NCBI RefSeq assembly: GCF_003324525.1
Contig: NZ_QGDC01000002.1
Location: 248,001 to 312,000, forward strand
Direction: 5' to 3'
Source: Mucilaginibacter hurinus
GTDB taxonomy: Bacteria; Bacteroidota; Bacteroidia; Sphingobacteriales; Sphingobacteriaceae
Length of the DNA stretch: 64,000 nt
The notes below the pieces were generated by a model. That model made no database searches. It saw nothing but the letters and a program-made list of their open reading frames with translations, and was not told where the DNA came from. Below, one piece after another: positions 25,876 through 34,674 of this stretch (the stretch's first letter is position 1; each line of letters opens with the position of its first letter). The translations under genes and the position numbers were made by a program.

Positions 25876-26484
25876 TTAATTTAAATCCTTACCTAGCGCG
25901 GTAACCCAGTCGGCAAATAAGCGGCTTTCAATTTCTACAGCCTTGTCAGCATGCAATTGCCATTGAGGCGAAAATTGCTGCAACTGGTTTATCATTTCTT
26001 CAAGGTGGCCTTCTTCTTCAAGTATAATCGACTTTACGTTTACTTTACTGCCTACGGTATCAAGTGCATCCTGGTAAACAGGATAAAGCTCGTCCGCACG
26101 CACCTCAATAGCATAGGTTACCAGCAGGTAGGCTGCAAAACGCAAATCCCTTCCACTCAGTTTTAATTCACTCTTAAGATAGCGGCAAACCTCTACATCA
26201 AGTTGGTTAAGATAATATTTACTATAACCGGGGGCCAGCAGGTATTCTGATGAATAAGTGGGGCAAAAACCCTCGCCTGTTTTTTCTATTTGCTTTTTAA
26301 GATAGAAAGCATGGCGATGCTCTTCTGCCGCGTGTTTCAATATTATATAAGTTACTGTAACCGGGTCCTCGCTGGCCGATATCTTACGCGCGCCGGTGTT
26401 TTCCATTAATGAAAGTGTATTTAACCACTTTGCATGCAGTTTATTGTCAGCGATTATCTCAGGCAGTAGTGTACTTAGTTCCAT
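25876..26484 (-). CDS. ferritin-like four-helix protein with candidate di-iron site, next to bioA
   Basis: This 202-residue, mostly helical protein has candidate di-iron ligands E28 (helix 1), E55 and H58 (AAEEHRHAF), E127 (YAIEVRADELY) and E157 with H160 (LEEEGHLEEM). Together they form the ExxH...ExxH pattern of ferritin-like oxidases and rubrerythrins. There is no signal peptide and no rubredoxin domain. It starts 3 nt after the bioA stop, as the last gene of an overlapping operon. I do not recognise a named family. A di-iron oxygenase/oxidase tied to biotin synthesis, or an iron-handling protein, are the options; neither is proven. Confidence 0.6.
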   Translation of the reverse strand: MELSTLLPEIIADNKLHAKWLNTLSLMENTGARKISASEDPVTVTYIILKHAAEEHRHAFYLKKQIEKTGEGFCPTYSSEYLLAPGYSKYYLNQLDVEVCRYLKSELKLSGRDLRFAAYLLVTYAIEVRADELYPVYQDALDTVGSKVNVKSIILEEEGHLEEMINQLQQFSPQWQLHADKAVEIESRLFADWVTALGKDLN

Positions 26485-26487
26485 GTG

Positions 26488-27753
26488 TTAAATCTCGTCT
26501 AAAGCGTTCTCTATAGTGCTGTAAATATACCCCAGCTCGTTATCGGTAATGCAATATGGAGGTAAAATGTAAATAATATTACCTAACGGGCGTAAAATTA
26601 TACCCGCGTTTAAGAAATAGCTGTATAGCCTGTCTCGTAACGAACTGAAGTACGAAGTGTTTCCATGCGTATCCCACTCCATGGCTAATATGGTGCCTGT
26701 TTGGCGCACATCTTTTAGCTTCGGATGATGTTTTATCTTTTCAGCAAAATCAGCGTGACTGGCTACTATGCGACAAATATTTTCACTTGTTTCAGCATTT
26801 AAAAAAAGATCAAGGCTAGCTAGCGATGCTGCGCAGGCAACAGGATTAGCTGTGTACGAGTGACCGTGAAAAAGTGTCTTAAGCTTATCAGCAGACAAGA
26901 AAGCATCATAAATAGTGTTAGTGCAGGTAGTGAGGCCAAACGCCATAGTGCCGCCCGTAATACCCTTCGAAAAGCACATTACGTCTGGCTGCAGTTGCAG
27001 ATGATCGCACGCAAAGGGCTTGCCTGTACGGCCAAAGCCGGTAAATACTTCGTCGGCAATGGTTAATATACCTTCTTCACGGCAGTGCGCGAGCAATTCG
27101 TCAAGGCAATCTGCGTCATACATAATCATACCGGCCGAGCCTTGCACCAATGGCTCAAAAATAAAGCAGGATAAATTAAGTTTGATACCTGATATTTGCG
27201 ACTTTAAATCTTGCAGGTTATTTTTTGTCGGCAATTCAATAAAATCTACATCAAATAACAGGGTATCAAACGCCGCAGTAAAGGCACTGCGCCCACTTAC
27301 AGACATTGCTCCGAAGGTGTCGCCATGATAGGCATTTTTAAATGCAAGTACTTTAGTGCGCGGTTCGCCTACATTTTGCCAATACTGCAGGCACATTTTT
27401 ATAGCCACCTCAACCGCAGTCGACCCATTATCTGAGTAAAATACTTTCTGCTGGTTATGGGGCAAAATTGCCAATAGCCGTTCGGCAAGTTCTACCGCGG
27501 GCGCGTGTGTAAAACCGGCAAATATAACATGCTCTAACCGGGTTAACTGCTCCGCTACTTTTTGCGCAATATACGGATGGGCGTGGCCATGAATGTTTAC
27601 CCACCATGATGATACCGCGTCTATGTATTTATTGCCATCCTCATCATATAAACAAGTTCCCTCCCCACTTACAATCGGTATATGCGGCAATGCAGTTTGC
27701 ATTTGCGTGTAAGGGTGCCATATTACTTTTTTATCGCGTTCAACTAAACCCAT
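26488..27753 (-). CDS. bioA: adenosylmethionine-8-amino-7-oxononanoate transaminase
   Basis: This 421-residue class III PLP aminotransferase makes 7,8-diaminopelargonate from KAPA with S-adenosylmethionine as amino donor, in biotin synthesis. Motifs are WHPYTQM at 12-18, SSWWVNIHGH at 48-57, the Tyr in KNAYHGDT (Y142), the PLP Asp in IADEVFTGFGRTG (D234), and the PLP lysine in CFSKGITGG (K263). WHPYTQM and the double Trp are diagnostic of BioA over other class III enzymes. It overlaps the upstream NUDIX gene by 10 nt. No bioB, bioD or bioF gene is in the window. Confidence 0.95.
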   Translation of the reverse strand: MGLVERDKKVIWHPYTQMQTALPHIPIVSGEGTCLYDEDGNKYIDAVSSWWVNIHGHAHPYIAQKVAEQLTRLEHVIFAGFTHAPAVELAERLLAILPHNQQKVFYSDNGSTAVEVAIKMCLQYWQNVGEPRTKVLAFKNAYHGDTFGAMSVSGRSAFTAAFDTLLFDVDFIELPTKNNLQDLKSQISGIKLNLSCFIFEPLVQGSAGMIMYDADCLDELLAHCREEGILTIADEVFTGFGRTGKPFACDHLQLQPDVMCFSKGITGGTMAFGLTTCTNTIYDAFLSADKLKTLFHGHSYTANPVACAASLASLDLFLNAETSENICRIVASHADFAEKIKHHPKLKDVRQTGTILAMEWDTHGNTSYFSSLRDRLYSYFLNAGIILRPLGNIIYILPPYCITDNELGYIYSTIENALDEI

Positions 27754-28190
27754 TCTATGTCAGTTAATAATTTAACTACGTGCTTATCTATCGGAAAAGT
27801 AACATCATCCGGTTTCAAATCATTTACCTTTACCCAACGAAACGCTTGCAGGCATTCTCCTTCGCCATCGAAATCAAAAACCTTTGTTTTAAATACCAGG
27901 TCAATCGGCTTTAAATTTTTAACCAGGTAATAAACACTAATTACCTGTGTATCGTTGAAAGCGGATTTTACATAGAAATCTGTGGTGTAAAAATGACTAA
28001 GTATTTCTATTTCCATATTACACTCTTCTAAAAATTCGCGTTTCAAACCATCAATCAACCCTTCCCCCTGCTCTAAACCGCCACCCGGAAATTTTGTAAA
28101 GCGACGGCCATACTCCTGCTCATCACTTATAAATATTTCGTTATTCCCGTTAATCAGCAATCCGTAAATGCGCAGGTTTATCCGGTTCAT
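27744..28190 (-). CDS. NUDIX hydrolase
   Basis: This 148-residue protein has the NUDIX box in GGGLEQGEGLIDGLKREFLEEC (about 36-57): G, E, then REFLEEC with Cys in place of the usual Thr/x before Gly-like Asn. The start MNRINLRIYGLLIN is typical of this family. It overlaps the metal transporter gene by 4 nt and bioA by 10 nt, so the three are translationally coupled. The substrate is unknown. Confidence 0.85.
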   Translation of the reverse strand: MNRINLRIYGLLINGNNEIFISDEQEYGRRFTKFPGGGLEQGEGLIDGLKREFLEECNMEIEILSHFYTTDFYVKSAFNDTQVISVYYLVKNLKPIDLVFKTKVFDFDGEGECLQAFRWVKVNDLKPDDVTFPIDKHVVKLLTDIEWV

Positions 28191-29164
28191 GATGCAAAGT
28201 GTTTTTTGTTAGGCATAACTTTATCCATTGTCCACTCTATCTCAATCCTTTTTGGTTCTGATCGTATAGGGCAATTAGGCATACTACAGTAGTGACAACA
28301 CTCAGGTAGGCACGGGTCGCTATGTATAAACAATTCTGTTTTTACGCCTGCTTCCGTATTAATCATCTTGTCTACAAGCGACACTTCCTCATGCACCTTA
28401 TTAAGGTCAAAATAGTTGGGTAGGGTAAGATGGCAATCAATGTGCAATTCATTGCCATATTTTTGAGCACGCAGGTTATGTATATCTATCCACTCCTCTT
28501 TACGCTTGTCATTAAGCACTTGTAATACCTTGGTAAGAATTAAAAAATCGGCCTCGTCCATAAGCCCTGCCACCGATTTACGTAACAATTTATAGCCCGA
28601 AAACAAAATGTACAATCCCACCAATATAGATAAACCGCTATCAAGCCATAAAATGCCGGTGAAGTGAATGAGCAGCAGCCCTGCAACCAGTCCAAAGCTT
28701 GTTACCATATCAGTTACCAGGTGGCGGCCATCGGCATCCAGAGTTATTGATGGCAGTATTTTTCCCTTATGAATCATGTAATATCCTAAGCAGCCATTGA
28801 TAACACCGGTAACGCCAATAATGATGGCGCCTGTCAGCAATTCGTGCACATCGTGCGGATACAACATGCTGTATATCGATTTCACTATAATGATTACTGC
28901 GGCGATCATTATTAAACCGCCCTCAATAAATACAGAAAAATACTCAATTTTACCATGGCCGTACGGATGATTCTCATCGCGCGGCAAGGCGGATAAATAG
29001 ATACTAAAAAAAGCGAACGAACTTGCTACCACATTTACTATACTCTCGGCAGCATCAGTTAATATGAAATTCGACGACGTCAAAAAATAAGCGCTGAATT
29101 TAGCTGCCATCAGCACTATCCCTGTAACAAGTGAAATTAAAATTATTTTTTTTTGCTCTTTCAA
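28187..29164 (-). CDS. cation diffusion facilitator (metal efflux) with Cys-rich C-terminal tail
   Basis: This 325-residue CDF transporter exports divalent metals by proton antiport. Six TM helices precede a cytosolic domain. The metal-site motifs are LTDAAES in TM2 and HLVTD in TM5; TM2 lacks the usual His, which suggests a specificity other than simple Zn. HPYGHGK is also present. The C-terminus carries SDPCLPECCHYC and MPNCPIR (about 280-298), a Cys cluster that could bind metal. The start is TTG at 29164: it puts the first residues just before TM1 and lies 20 nt below an exact -7 box. It heads the bioA operon. Confidence 0.85.
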   Translation of the reverse strand: MKEQKKIILISLVTGIVLMAAKFSAYFLTSSNFILTDAAESIVNVVASSFAFFSIYLSALPRDENHPYGHGKIEYFSVFIEGGLIMIAAVIIIVKSIYSMLYPHDVHELLTGAIIIGVTGVINGCLGYYMIHKGKILPSITLDADGRHLVTDMVTSFGLVAGLLLIHFTGILWLDSGLSILVGLYILFSGYKLLRKSVAGLMDEADFLILTKVLQVLNDKRKEEWIDIHNLRAQKYGNELHIDCHLTLPNYFDLNKVHEEVSLVDKMINTEAGVKTELFIHSDPCLPECCHYCSMPNCPIRSEPKRIEIEWTMDKVMPNKKHFAS

Positions 29165-29184
29165 TGCAGGGATGTTAAGTAGTT

Positions 29185-29192
29185 CAAATTTA
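29185..29192 (-). promoter_or_regulatory. -7 promoter element of the CDF-NUDIX-bioA-ferritin-like operon
   Basis: The minus strand reads TAAATTTG, an exact match. Its position supports the TTG start at 29164 and gives one promoter for all four genes. Confidence 0.5.
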
Positions 29193-29228
29193 TAAATAAC
29201 AACCGTAAATAGCAGTAAAGTAATTTTC

Positions 29229-29236
29229 TATATTTG
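29229..29236 (+). promoter_or_regulatory. -7 promoter element of the aspartate aminotransferase gene
   Basis: TATATTTG is an exact match, 19 nt before the ATG and 36 nt from the divergent box at 29185-29192. Confidence 0.5.
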
Positions 29237-29255
29237 CCGCGATAACATAAACGAT

Positions 29256-30449
29256 ATGACTACATTAAGTAACAGGATAAACAACCTGTCTGAATCTGCA
29301 ACAATCAAAATGGCCAAATTAGGTCGTGAATTAGCCGCAAAGGGAGTTGATGTGATCAACCTTAGCTTTGGCGAGCCTGACTTTCATACACCGAAACATA
29401 TAAAAGACGCCGCTAAACAGGCGATGGATGATAATTTCACCTACTATACCCCGGTGGCTGGTTATCCTGAACTGCGCAAAGCGATTGTAAATAAATTAAA
29501 GACCGAAAACGGCCTTGATTATGACATAAGCGAAATCGTTGTATCAACCGGGGCCAAACAGGCAATTGCAAACGCGGTTTTGTGCCTGGTTAATCCCGGC
29601 GATGAGGTAATCATCCCTACACCATACTGGGTATCTTACTCTGAGGTGGTAAAACTGGCAGAAGGTACCAGCGTTTTTATTAATACTACTGCTGAGCAAA
29701 ATTTTAAAATTACCGCTGAACAACTGGAAGCTGCCATTACGCCAAAGTCAAAGTTATTCATGTTTTCATCACCTTGTAACCCTACCGGCAGCGTGTACAG
29801 CAAAGCCGAGTTAGAGGCACTTGTTAAGGTATTTGAAAAATATCCGGATCTGTACATCCTGAGCGATGAAATTTATGAGCATATAAACTTTGTTGGCGGA
29901 CACGAATCAATTGCACAGTTTAACAGCATTAAAGAGCGTGTGATAGTTATAAACGGTTTCTCAAAATCATATGCGATGACTGGCTGGCGCATAGGCTATA
30001 CTGCGTCAAGTAAAGCTATTGCTGCAGCGTGCGACAAAATACAAGGGCAGGTAACATCCGGCACATGTTCTATCACACAGCGTGCCGGTGTAGCTGCATA
30101 TGAAGGTGGGCTTGAATCAGTCCACAAAATGCGCGACGCATTTAAAAAACGCCGTGATATTGTATACATCCTGCTAAAAGACATCGAGGGTATAAAGGTG
30201 AACTTGCCCGAAGGCGCGTTTTACTTTTTCCCTGACGTTACTTCTTTTTTTGGAAAAAGCTATAATGGCACCACAATTAATACTTCAGACGAACTAAGTA
30301 TATTTATTTTGGAAGAAGGGCATGTATCAACAGTGGGCGGCGATTCGTTCGGAGATAAAACTTGCATCCGTTTATCATACGCAGCATCTGAAGAAAAATT
30401 AATTGAAGCGATGTCTCGTATTAAAGCGGCTTTGGCTAAGCTGCAATAA
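29256..30449 (+). CDS. aspC: aspartate aminotransferase (class I PLP, type I-gamma/beta like)
   Basis: This 397-residue aminotransferase interconverts aspartate/2-oxoglutarate and oxaloacetate/glutamate, or a related pair. PLP residues are N175 in SPCNPTGS, D204 and Y207 in ILSDEIYEH, K237 in GFSKSYAMTGWR (Schiff base), and R245. The N-terminal LSESATIKMA and TYYTPVAGYPELR match prokaryotic AspB-type enzymes, some of which also handle prephenate. It ends at a perfect terminator. The substrate range is inferred from family likeness. Confidence 0.9.
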   Translation: MTTLSNRINNLSESATIKMAKLGRELAAKGVDVINLSFGEPDFHTPKHIKDAAKQAMDDNFTYYTPVAGYPELRKAIVNKLKTENGLDYDISEIVVSTGAKQAIANAVLCLVNPGDEVIIPTPYWVSYSEVVKLAEGTSVFINTTAEQNFKITAEQLEAAITPKSKLFMFSSPCNPTGSVYSKAELEALVKVFEKYPDLYILSDEIYEHINFVGGHESIAQFNSIKERVIVINGFSKSYAMTGWRIGYTASSKAIAAACDKIQGQVTSGTCSITQRAGVAAYEGGLESVHKMRDAFKKRRDIVYILLKDIEGIKVNLPEGAFYFFPDVTSFFGKSYNGTTINTSDELSIFILEEGHVSTVGGDSFGDKTCIRLSYAASEEKLIEAMSRIKAALAKLQ

Positions 30450-30468
30450 TTCGACACATATAATAACA

Positions 30469-30502
30469 ACAAAGCCCTGCGATACATATCGCAGGGCTTT
30501 GT
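30469..30502. terminator. perfect bidirectional terminator
   Basis: A 16-bp perfect inverted repeat (30469-30484 with 30487-30502) has a 2-nt spacer between its arms. It is rich in GCCCTGCGAT, with AC/GT ends and T/A-rich flanks, and lies between convergent stop codons at 30449 and 30524. Confidence 0.85.
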
Positions 30503-30523
30503 CATTTAATCGGCGTTATGTTA

Positions 30524-31069
30524 TTATAAACCGAAGCCGTAAGCTACACGAAGACCGATAGTACCGAAGTTACTTCCTTGACCTGAGTAGTTATCATATT
30601 TAACACCTACGTCCCATGATTGGTCGGCCCAACCTAACGTCGGCGTTAAAATCAACTTAGTTCTGTCGCCAGGATTTGGTTTGTTGGTAATAAAACCAGC
30701 ACCACCTTCTGCACCGAAATAAAGGTTATCAGTGAAAAATGCTTTCACACCTAATTTAACCGGTACAACGCCAAAAGCATCATTTTTAACTGTTACGCCT
30801 GCAACCTCACGCTCTTTACCAAAAAAGCTGCTATAACCTGAAGTTAAAGTTAAAGCGGTATTATCGGATATACCATATTGTAAACGTAAGTTACCGCCTA
30901 AAACAAATCCGTAATTATCGCTGATGTTGCCACCTACTGGTATTCCACCTTCTATACCAACACCCATGCGCCATGCGCTTTTTTCGGTTGTTTGTGCATT
31001 AACATTTGTTCCGAATAATATAGCTACTGCTGTTAAAGCTGAAGCTATTAATTTTGTCGTGCTTTTCAT
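30524..31069 (-). CDS. small outer-membrane beta-barrel protein
   Basis: This 181-residue protein has a signal peptide cut after NVNAQ (about 26). The mature part is an eight-strand-like barrel pattern (GVGIEGGIPVGGN, LRLQYGISDNTALTLTSGY) ending in the typical aromatic-type tail AYGFGL. It resembles OmpA/OmpX-type or porin-like small barrels common in Bacteroidota, with no specific function assignable. It has a long AT-rich upstream region. Confidence 0.75.
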   Translation of the reverse strand: MKSTTKLIASALTAVAILFGTNVNAQTTEKSAWRMGVGIEGGIPVGGNISDNYGFVLGGNLRLQYGISDNTALTLTSGYSSFFGKEREVAGVTVKNDAFGVVPVKLGVKAFFTDNLYFGAEGGAGFITNKPNPGDRTKLILTPTLGWADQSWDVGVKYDNYSGQGSNFGTIGLRVAYGFGL

Positions 31070-31418
31070 TGTTGTGTTTTTTGTAAATAATTCTTAGATT
31101 TTTCAAAGCGAGTATTACAAATACTTTGCCAAAGTGTGCCAATAATGTTTTCGCCGGCTTGATTTAACATCTGTAGTTATCGACATGCTAACACCTAATC
31201 CACCTGTTTAACCTGCATTTCAGATAGTTAATGAGTATATTTTAATAATATTTAATGCTGATATCAAATCGTATATTTTTTTACAATATGTCCAATTGGC
31301 ATGACAATTAGTTAAAAATTTATTATCATATATGAAATTTTGATGAAATATTGATATCTATAAATATCTAAATCGGCAAAAATGGCATAAAAAAAGCGGC
31401 TAGTTAGCCGCTCTTATA
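31070..31418. other. 349-nt AT-rich intergenic region
   Basis: It lies between two minus-strand genes. It contains the terminator of the RND pump gene (31390-31412) and the upstream region of the small barrel gene. No ORF, tRNA or exact -7 box was found. Confidence 0.5.
31390..31412 (-). terminator. intrinsic terminator of the RND efflux operon
   Basis: AGCGGCTA (31395-31402) pairs with TAGCCGCT (31405-31412). On the minus strand it is followed by a run of T residues. It lies 7 nt after the pump's stop codon. Confidence 0.85.
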
Positions 31419-34400
31419 TCAATTCTCTCTCTCAGTTTCAGGTCCTGGGTGATAGTTGGCTTCAAGCTCGGCCAACTTCTCCTTCCCGTATGCAACCTTG
31501 GTTATCAGGTAAAACAAAACCGGCACTATAAAAATAGCTAACGAAGTTGCTGCCAGCATACCACCGAATACTGTAAAACCAATGGTTTTACGTGCCTCAG
31601 CTCCTGCACCTGATGCAAATAATAACGGCAGTACTCCTAATATAAAAGCCATCGAGGTCATTATAATTGGGCGCAATCGAAGGCGTACTGCCTCAAGAGT
31701 AGCTTTCTCAAGTTCCATACCCATATCAACTCTTTCCTTAGCAAACTCCACTATCAGGATAGCGTTTTTCGCTGCCAGACCAACCAGTGTTATTAATCCT
31801 ATTTGCGCGTACACGTTATTTGTTAATGTTGGCGTGAATGTCAACATCAGGATGGCGCCAAAAGCTCCCAGCGGCACAGACAATAACACTGAAAAAGGAA
31901 CCGACCAGCTTTCATACAACGCTGCCAGAAATAAAAATACGAACCCAATTGACAATACGAATATGTAAACCGTTTTGGAGCCTGACAGAATCTCTTCCCT
32001 GCTCAAGCCCGAAAATTCATAACCATACCCTTGCGGTAAAGTCTGTGCGGCAACTTCTTCCAATGCCTTAATAGCGTCGCCGCTGCTGTAACCGGGCGCT
32101 GGCGTACCATTGATTTCGGCCGCGCGAAACAGGTTATAGTGTGAAATTAACGGCGCGTTTTCAATTACCTTATAACTTGTCAGCGTACTTAAAGGTACCA
32201 TTTCGCCGGCTCTGTTGCGTACGAAGTACTGACCTATGTTTTGAATATTAGTACGATAGTTTGTGTCGGCCTGTGCCAAAACCCTGAAATTTCGGCCATA
32301 AAGCGTAAAGTCATTTATATAAGCGCTTCCCATATAGGTTTGCAGCGCGTTGTTGATATCGCTTATCTGCACACCAAGTTTTTTTGCCTTCTCCCGGTCA
32401 ATGGTAAGCTGATAAGCAGGTGTGCGCGCTGTAAAGAAAGAAAAAGCCCGGGCAATTTCAGGACGCTTACCCAATGCGGCAATGAATCCCTGTAATGTTT
32501 TCTCAAAATTCTTTATGTCACCACCGGCCTCACGCTCCTGCAGTACAAAGGAGAAACCGCCCGTGCTGCCTAAGCCAGGTATGGCAGGAGGAGATATAAC
32601 AACTATATTGGCTTCTTTTATTTTGGCCAGTTTTTGTTGAAACAAGGCAGTTAACGCCTCGCGTTGATCCGCTTTATCTTTACGTTCGCTCCAGGGCTTT
32701 AACTGCACAAATATGGTACCGCTGTTGGATTTGCTTGAGAAATTTACGGCGTTTAATCCGCCTAGTGCCGCGTAGTGTTTAATAGCAGGTATACTATCCA
32801 GCGTATCCATCATTTCCTGCAGCACCGCTACTGTACGTTCGGTTGCCGAACCTTCAGGTAAATCAAAGGTTATAAAAATACGGCCTTCATCCTCAGTAGG
32901 TAAAAAGCCGGCAGGCTTTGTCTTGAACATGAATACTGTACCTACAATAATGCATACTAAAATAATTATTACAAATTTGGAGTTTTTGATGCCCGTATGC
33001 ACGGTATTAGTATATCTGCCTGTTACACGCTCAAACCACGCGTTATACTTATAAAACCACTTATCAATGCCTTTGGAGTCTTTGTCCATTTTGTGCGGCT
33101 TTAGTATCAGCACACATAGCGCAGGTGTTAATGAAAGCGCCACAAAAGCAGATATAAGTACAGAGATGGCAATAGTAATGGCAAACTGTTGGTACAAACG
33201 CCCTACAATACCCGGAACAAACCCAACAGGTACAAATACCGCTGCTAGAATGAGCGCAATGGCTATTACCGGGGCCGAAATGTCGCGCATGGCGCTTAAC
33301 GTAGCCTCTTTGGCCGACTTACCCTTTTCCATGTAGTGCTGCACAGCCTCAACCACCACAATGGCATCGTCCACCACTATACCTATCGCGAGTACAAAAC
33401 CGAATAATGTTAACGTATTTATGGTAAAACCAAGCGGTATAAAAAATATAAACGTGCCTACAATAGCTACCGGGATAGCCAAAATAGGTATCAGTGTTGT
33501 ACGCCAATCCTGCAGGAAGAGATATACCACGACGATTACCAATACTAAGGCTATAATTAATGTCTCGATCACTTCATGCAGCGATACTTCTACAACGGTG
33601 GTTGTCTCAAACGGAACAACATACTCTATATCGGCAGGGAATGTCTTTTTAAGATCATTCATCGTTTTCTCTACGTTCTCGGCAGTTTCGATAGCGTTAC
33701 TACCCGGCGCCTGGTAAATAAGCAGATATGATGCCCGCTTGTTATCTATAAACGAATTACCTGAATAATTAAACTTTCCGAGCTGCACACGTGCCACATC
33801 TTTAAGGTGTACTACGGCTCCGGTTTCGGGCATAGTTTTTACCACGATGTTTTCAAACTCTTCTACCTGGCTAAGTCGCCCTCTAACCAAAACGGTATAC
33901 TCAAAAGTTTGCCCTTTCATTTGCGGAGTTGCACCAACTGTGCCGGCTGCAACTTGTGCGTTTTGTTCCTGCAAAGCAGCTGTGACATCAGCGGCCGACA
34001 TATTTAAAGCTGCAAGCTTGTCCGGTTTAAGCCAAATACGCATACTGAAATCGTCCGCACGCGAAAACACATCACCCACCCCTTTAGTACGCAACAACGC
34101 GTCTTTAACAAATACGTTGGCATAGTTATCCATAAAGGTCACATCATGGGTTCCCTTAGGTGCGTATATGGCTACCAGCATAAGTATACTGGGGTTTCGT
34201 TTACGTACGGTAAGGCCCAATCGCTGCACCTCCTGAGGTAAGGTTGGTAAGGCTATTCCTACACGGTTTTGAACATCCAGTGCGGCTATATTAATGTCGG
34301 TGCCTACTTCAAAATTCACCGTCATGCTCATTTGGCCGTTACCGGTACTGTTACTTTGCAAGTATGTCATTCCGGGCGTACCGTTAACCTGCACTTCTAC

Positions 34401-34595
34401 AGGTGTAGCCACGGTCTGCTCAACAGTTAAGGCATCCGCGCCGGTATAATTGCCGGTTACTTGTACTGTTGGTGGGGTTATTTCAGGATATTGGCCAACC
34501 GGGAGCGCGCCGATAGCAATGGTTCCTACTATCAGGATAACCAGTGATATAACAATAGCGGTAACCGGCCGTCTTATAAAGGTTTCTGCGATCAT
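31419..34595 (-). CDS. RND multidrug efflux pump permease (HAE1/AcrB type)
   Basis: This 1058-residue inner-membrane proton antiporter forms the motor of a tripartite efflux pump. The start MIAETFIRRPVTAIVISLVI is characteristic. TM4 carries the proton-relay pair in GIVVDDAIVVVEA, TM blocks lie near residues 10-30, 340-540 and 875-1040, and two large periplasmic loops sit between them. Drug classes cannot be predicted. It is the third gene of the TolC-adaptor-pump operon, 79 nt after the adaptor. Confidence 0.95.
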   Translation of the reverse strand: MIAETFIRRPVTAIVISLVILIVGTIAIGALPVGQYPEITPPTVQVTGNYTGADALTVEQTVATPVEVQVNGTPGMTYLQSNSTGNGQMSMTVNFEVGTDINIAALDVQNRVGIALPTLPQEVQRLGLTVRKRNPSILMLVAIYAPKGTHDVTFMDNYANVFVKDALLRTKGVGDVFSRADDFSMRIWLKPDKLAALNMSAADVTAALQEQNAQVAAGTVGATPQMKGQTFEYTVLVRGRLSQVEEFENIVVKTMPETGAVVHLKDVARVQLGKFNYSGNSFIDNKRASYLLIYQAPGSNAIETAENVEKTMNDLKKTFPADIEYVVPFETTTVVEVSLHEVIETLIIALVLVIVVVYLFLQDWRTTLIPILAIPVAIVGTFIFFIPLGFTINTLTLFGFVLAIGIVVDDAIVVVEAVQHYMEKGKSAKEATLSAMRDISAPVIAIALILAAVFVPVGFVPGIVGRLYQQFAITIAISVLISAFVALSLTPALCVLILKPHKMDKDSKGIDKWFYKYNAWFERVTGRYTNTVHTGIKNSKFVIIILVCIIVGTVFMFKTKPAGFLPTEDEGRIFITFDLPEGSATERTVAVLQEMMDTLDSIPAIKHYAALGGLNAVNFSSKSNSGTIFVQLKPWSERKDKADQREALTALFQQKLAKIKEANIVVISPPAIPGLGSTGGFSFVLQEREAGGDIKNFEKTLQGFIAALGKRPEIARAFSFFTARTPAYQLTIDREKAKKLGVQISDINNALQTYMGSAYINDFTLYGRNFRVLAQADTNYRTNIQNIGQYFVRNRAGEMVPLSTLTSYKVIENAPLISHYNLFRAAEINGTPAPGYSSGDAIKALEEVAAQTLPQGYGYEFSGLSREEILSGSKTVYIFVLSIGFVFLFLAALYESWSVPFSVLLSVPLGAFGAILMLTFTPTLTNNVYAQIGLITLVGLAAKNAILIVEFAKERVDMGMELEKATLEAVRLRLRPIIMTSMAFILGVLPLLFASGAGAEARKTIGFTVFGGMLAATSLAIFIVPVLFYLITKVAYGKEKLAELEANYHPGPETEREN

Positions 34596-34674
34596 TTCTT
34601 TTTAATATTTCTTTATTGGGTTTAATCCCGGGTATTCCGCAGCAGCAAAGCTAGCCGCATAACCAAATTGCAAT

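Noticed and set aside
31128..31142. A sigma-54-like sequence (TTGGCAC...TTGGC on the minus strand) upstream of the small barrel gene.
   Set aside because: The distance between the GG and GC elements is one base too short for the strict sigma-54 spacing.
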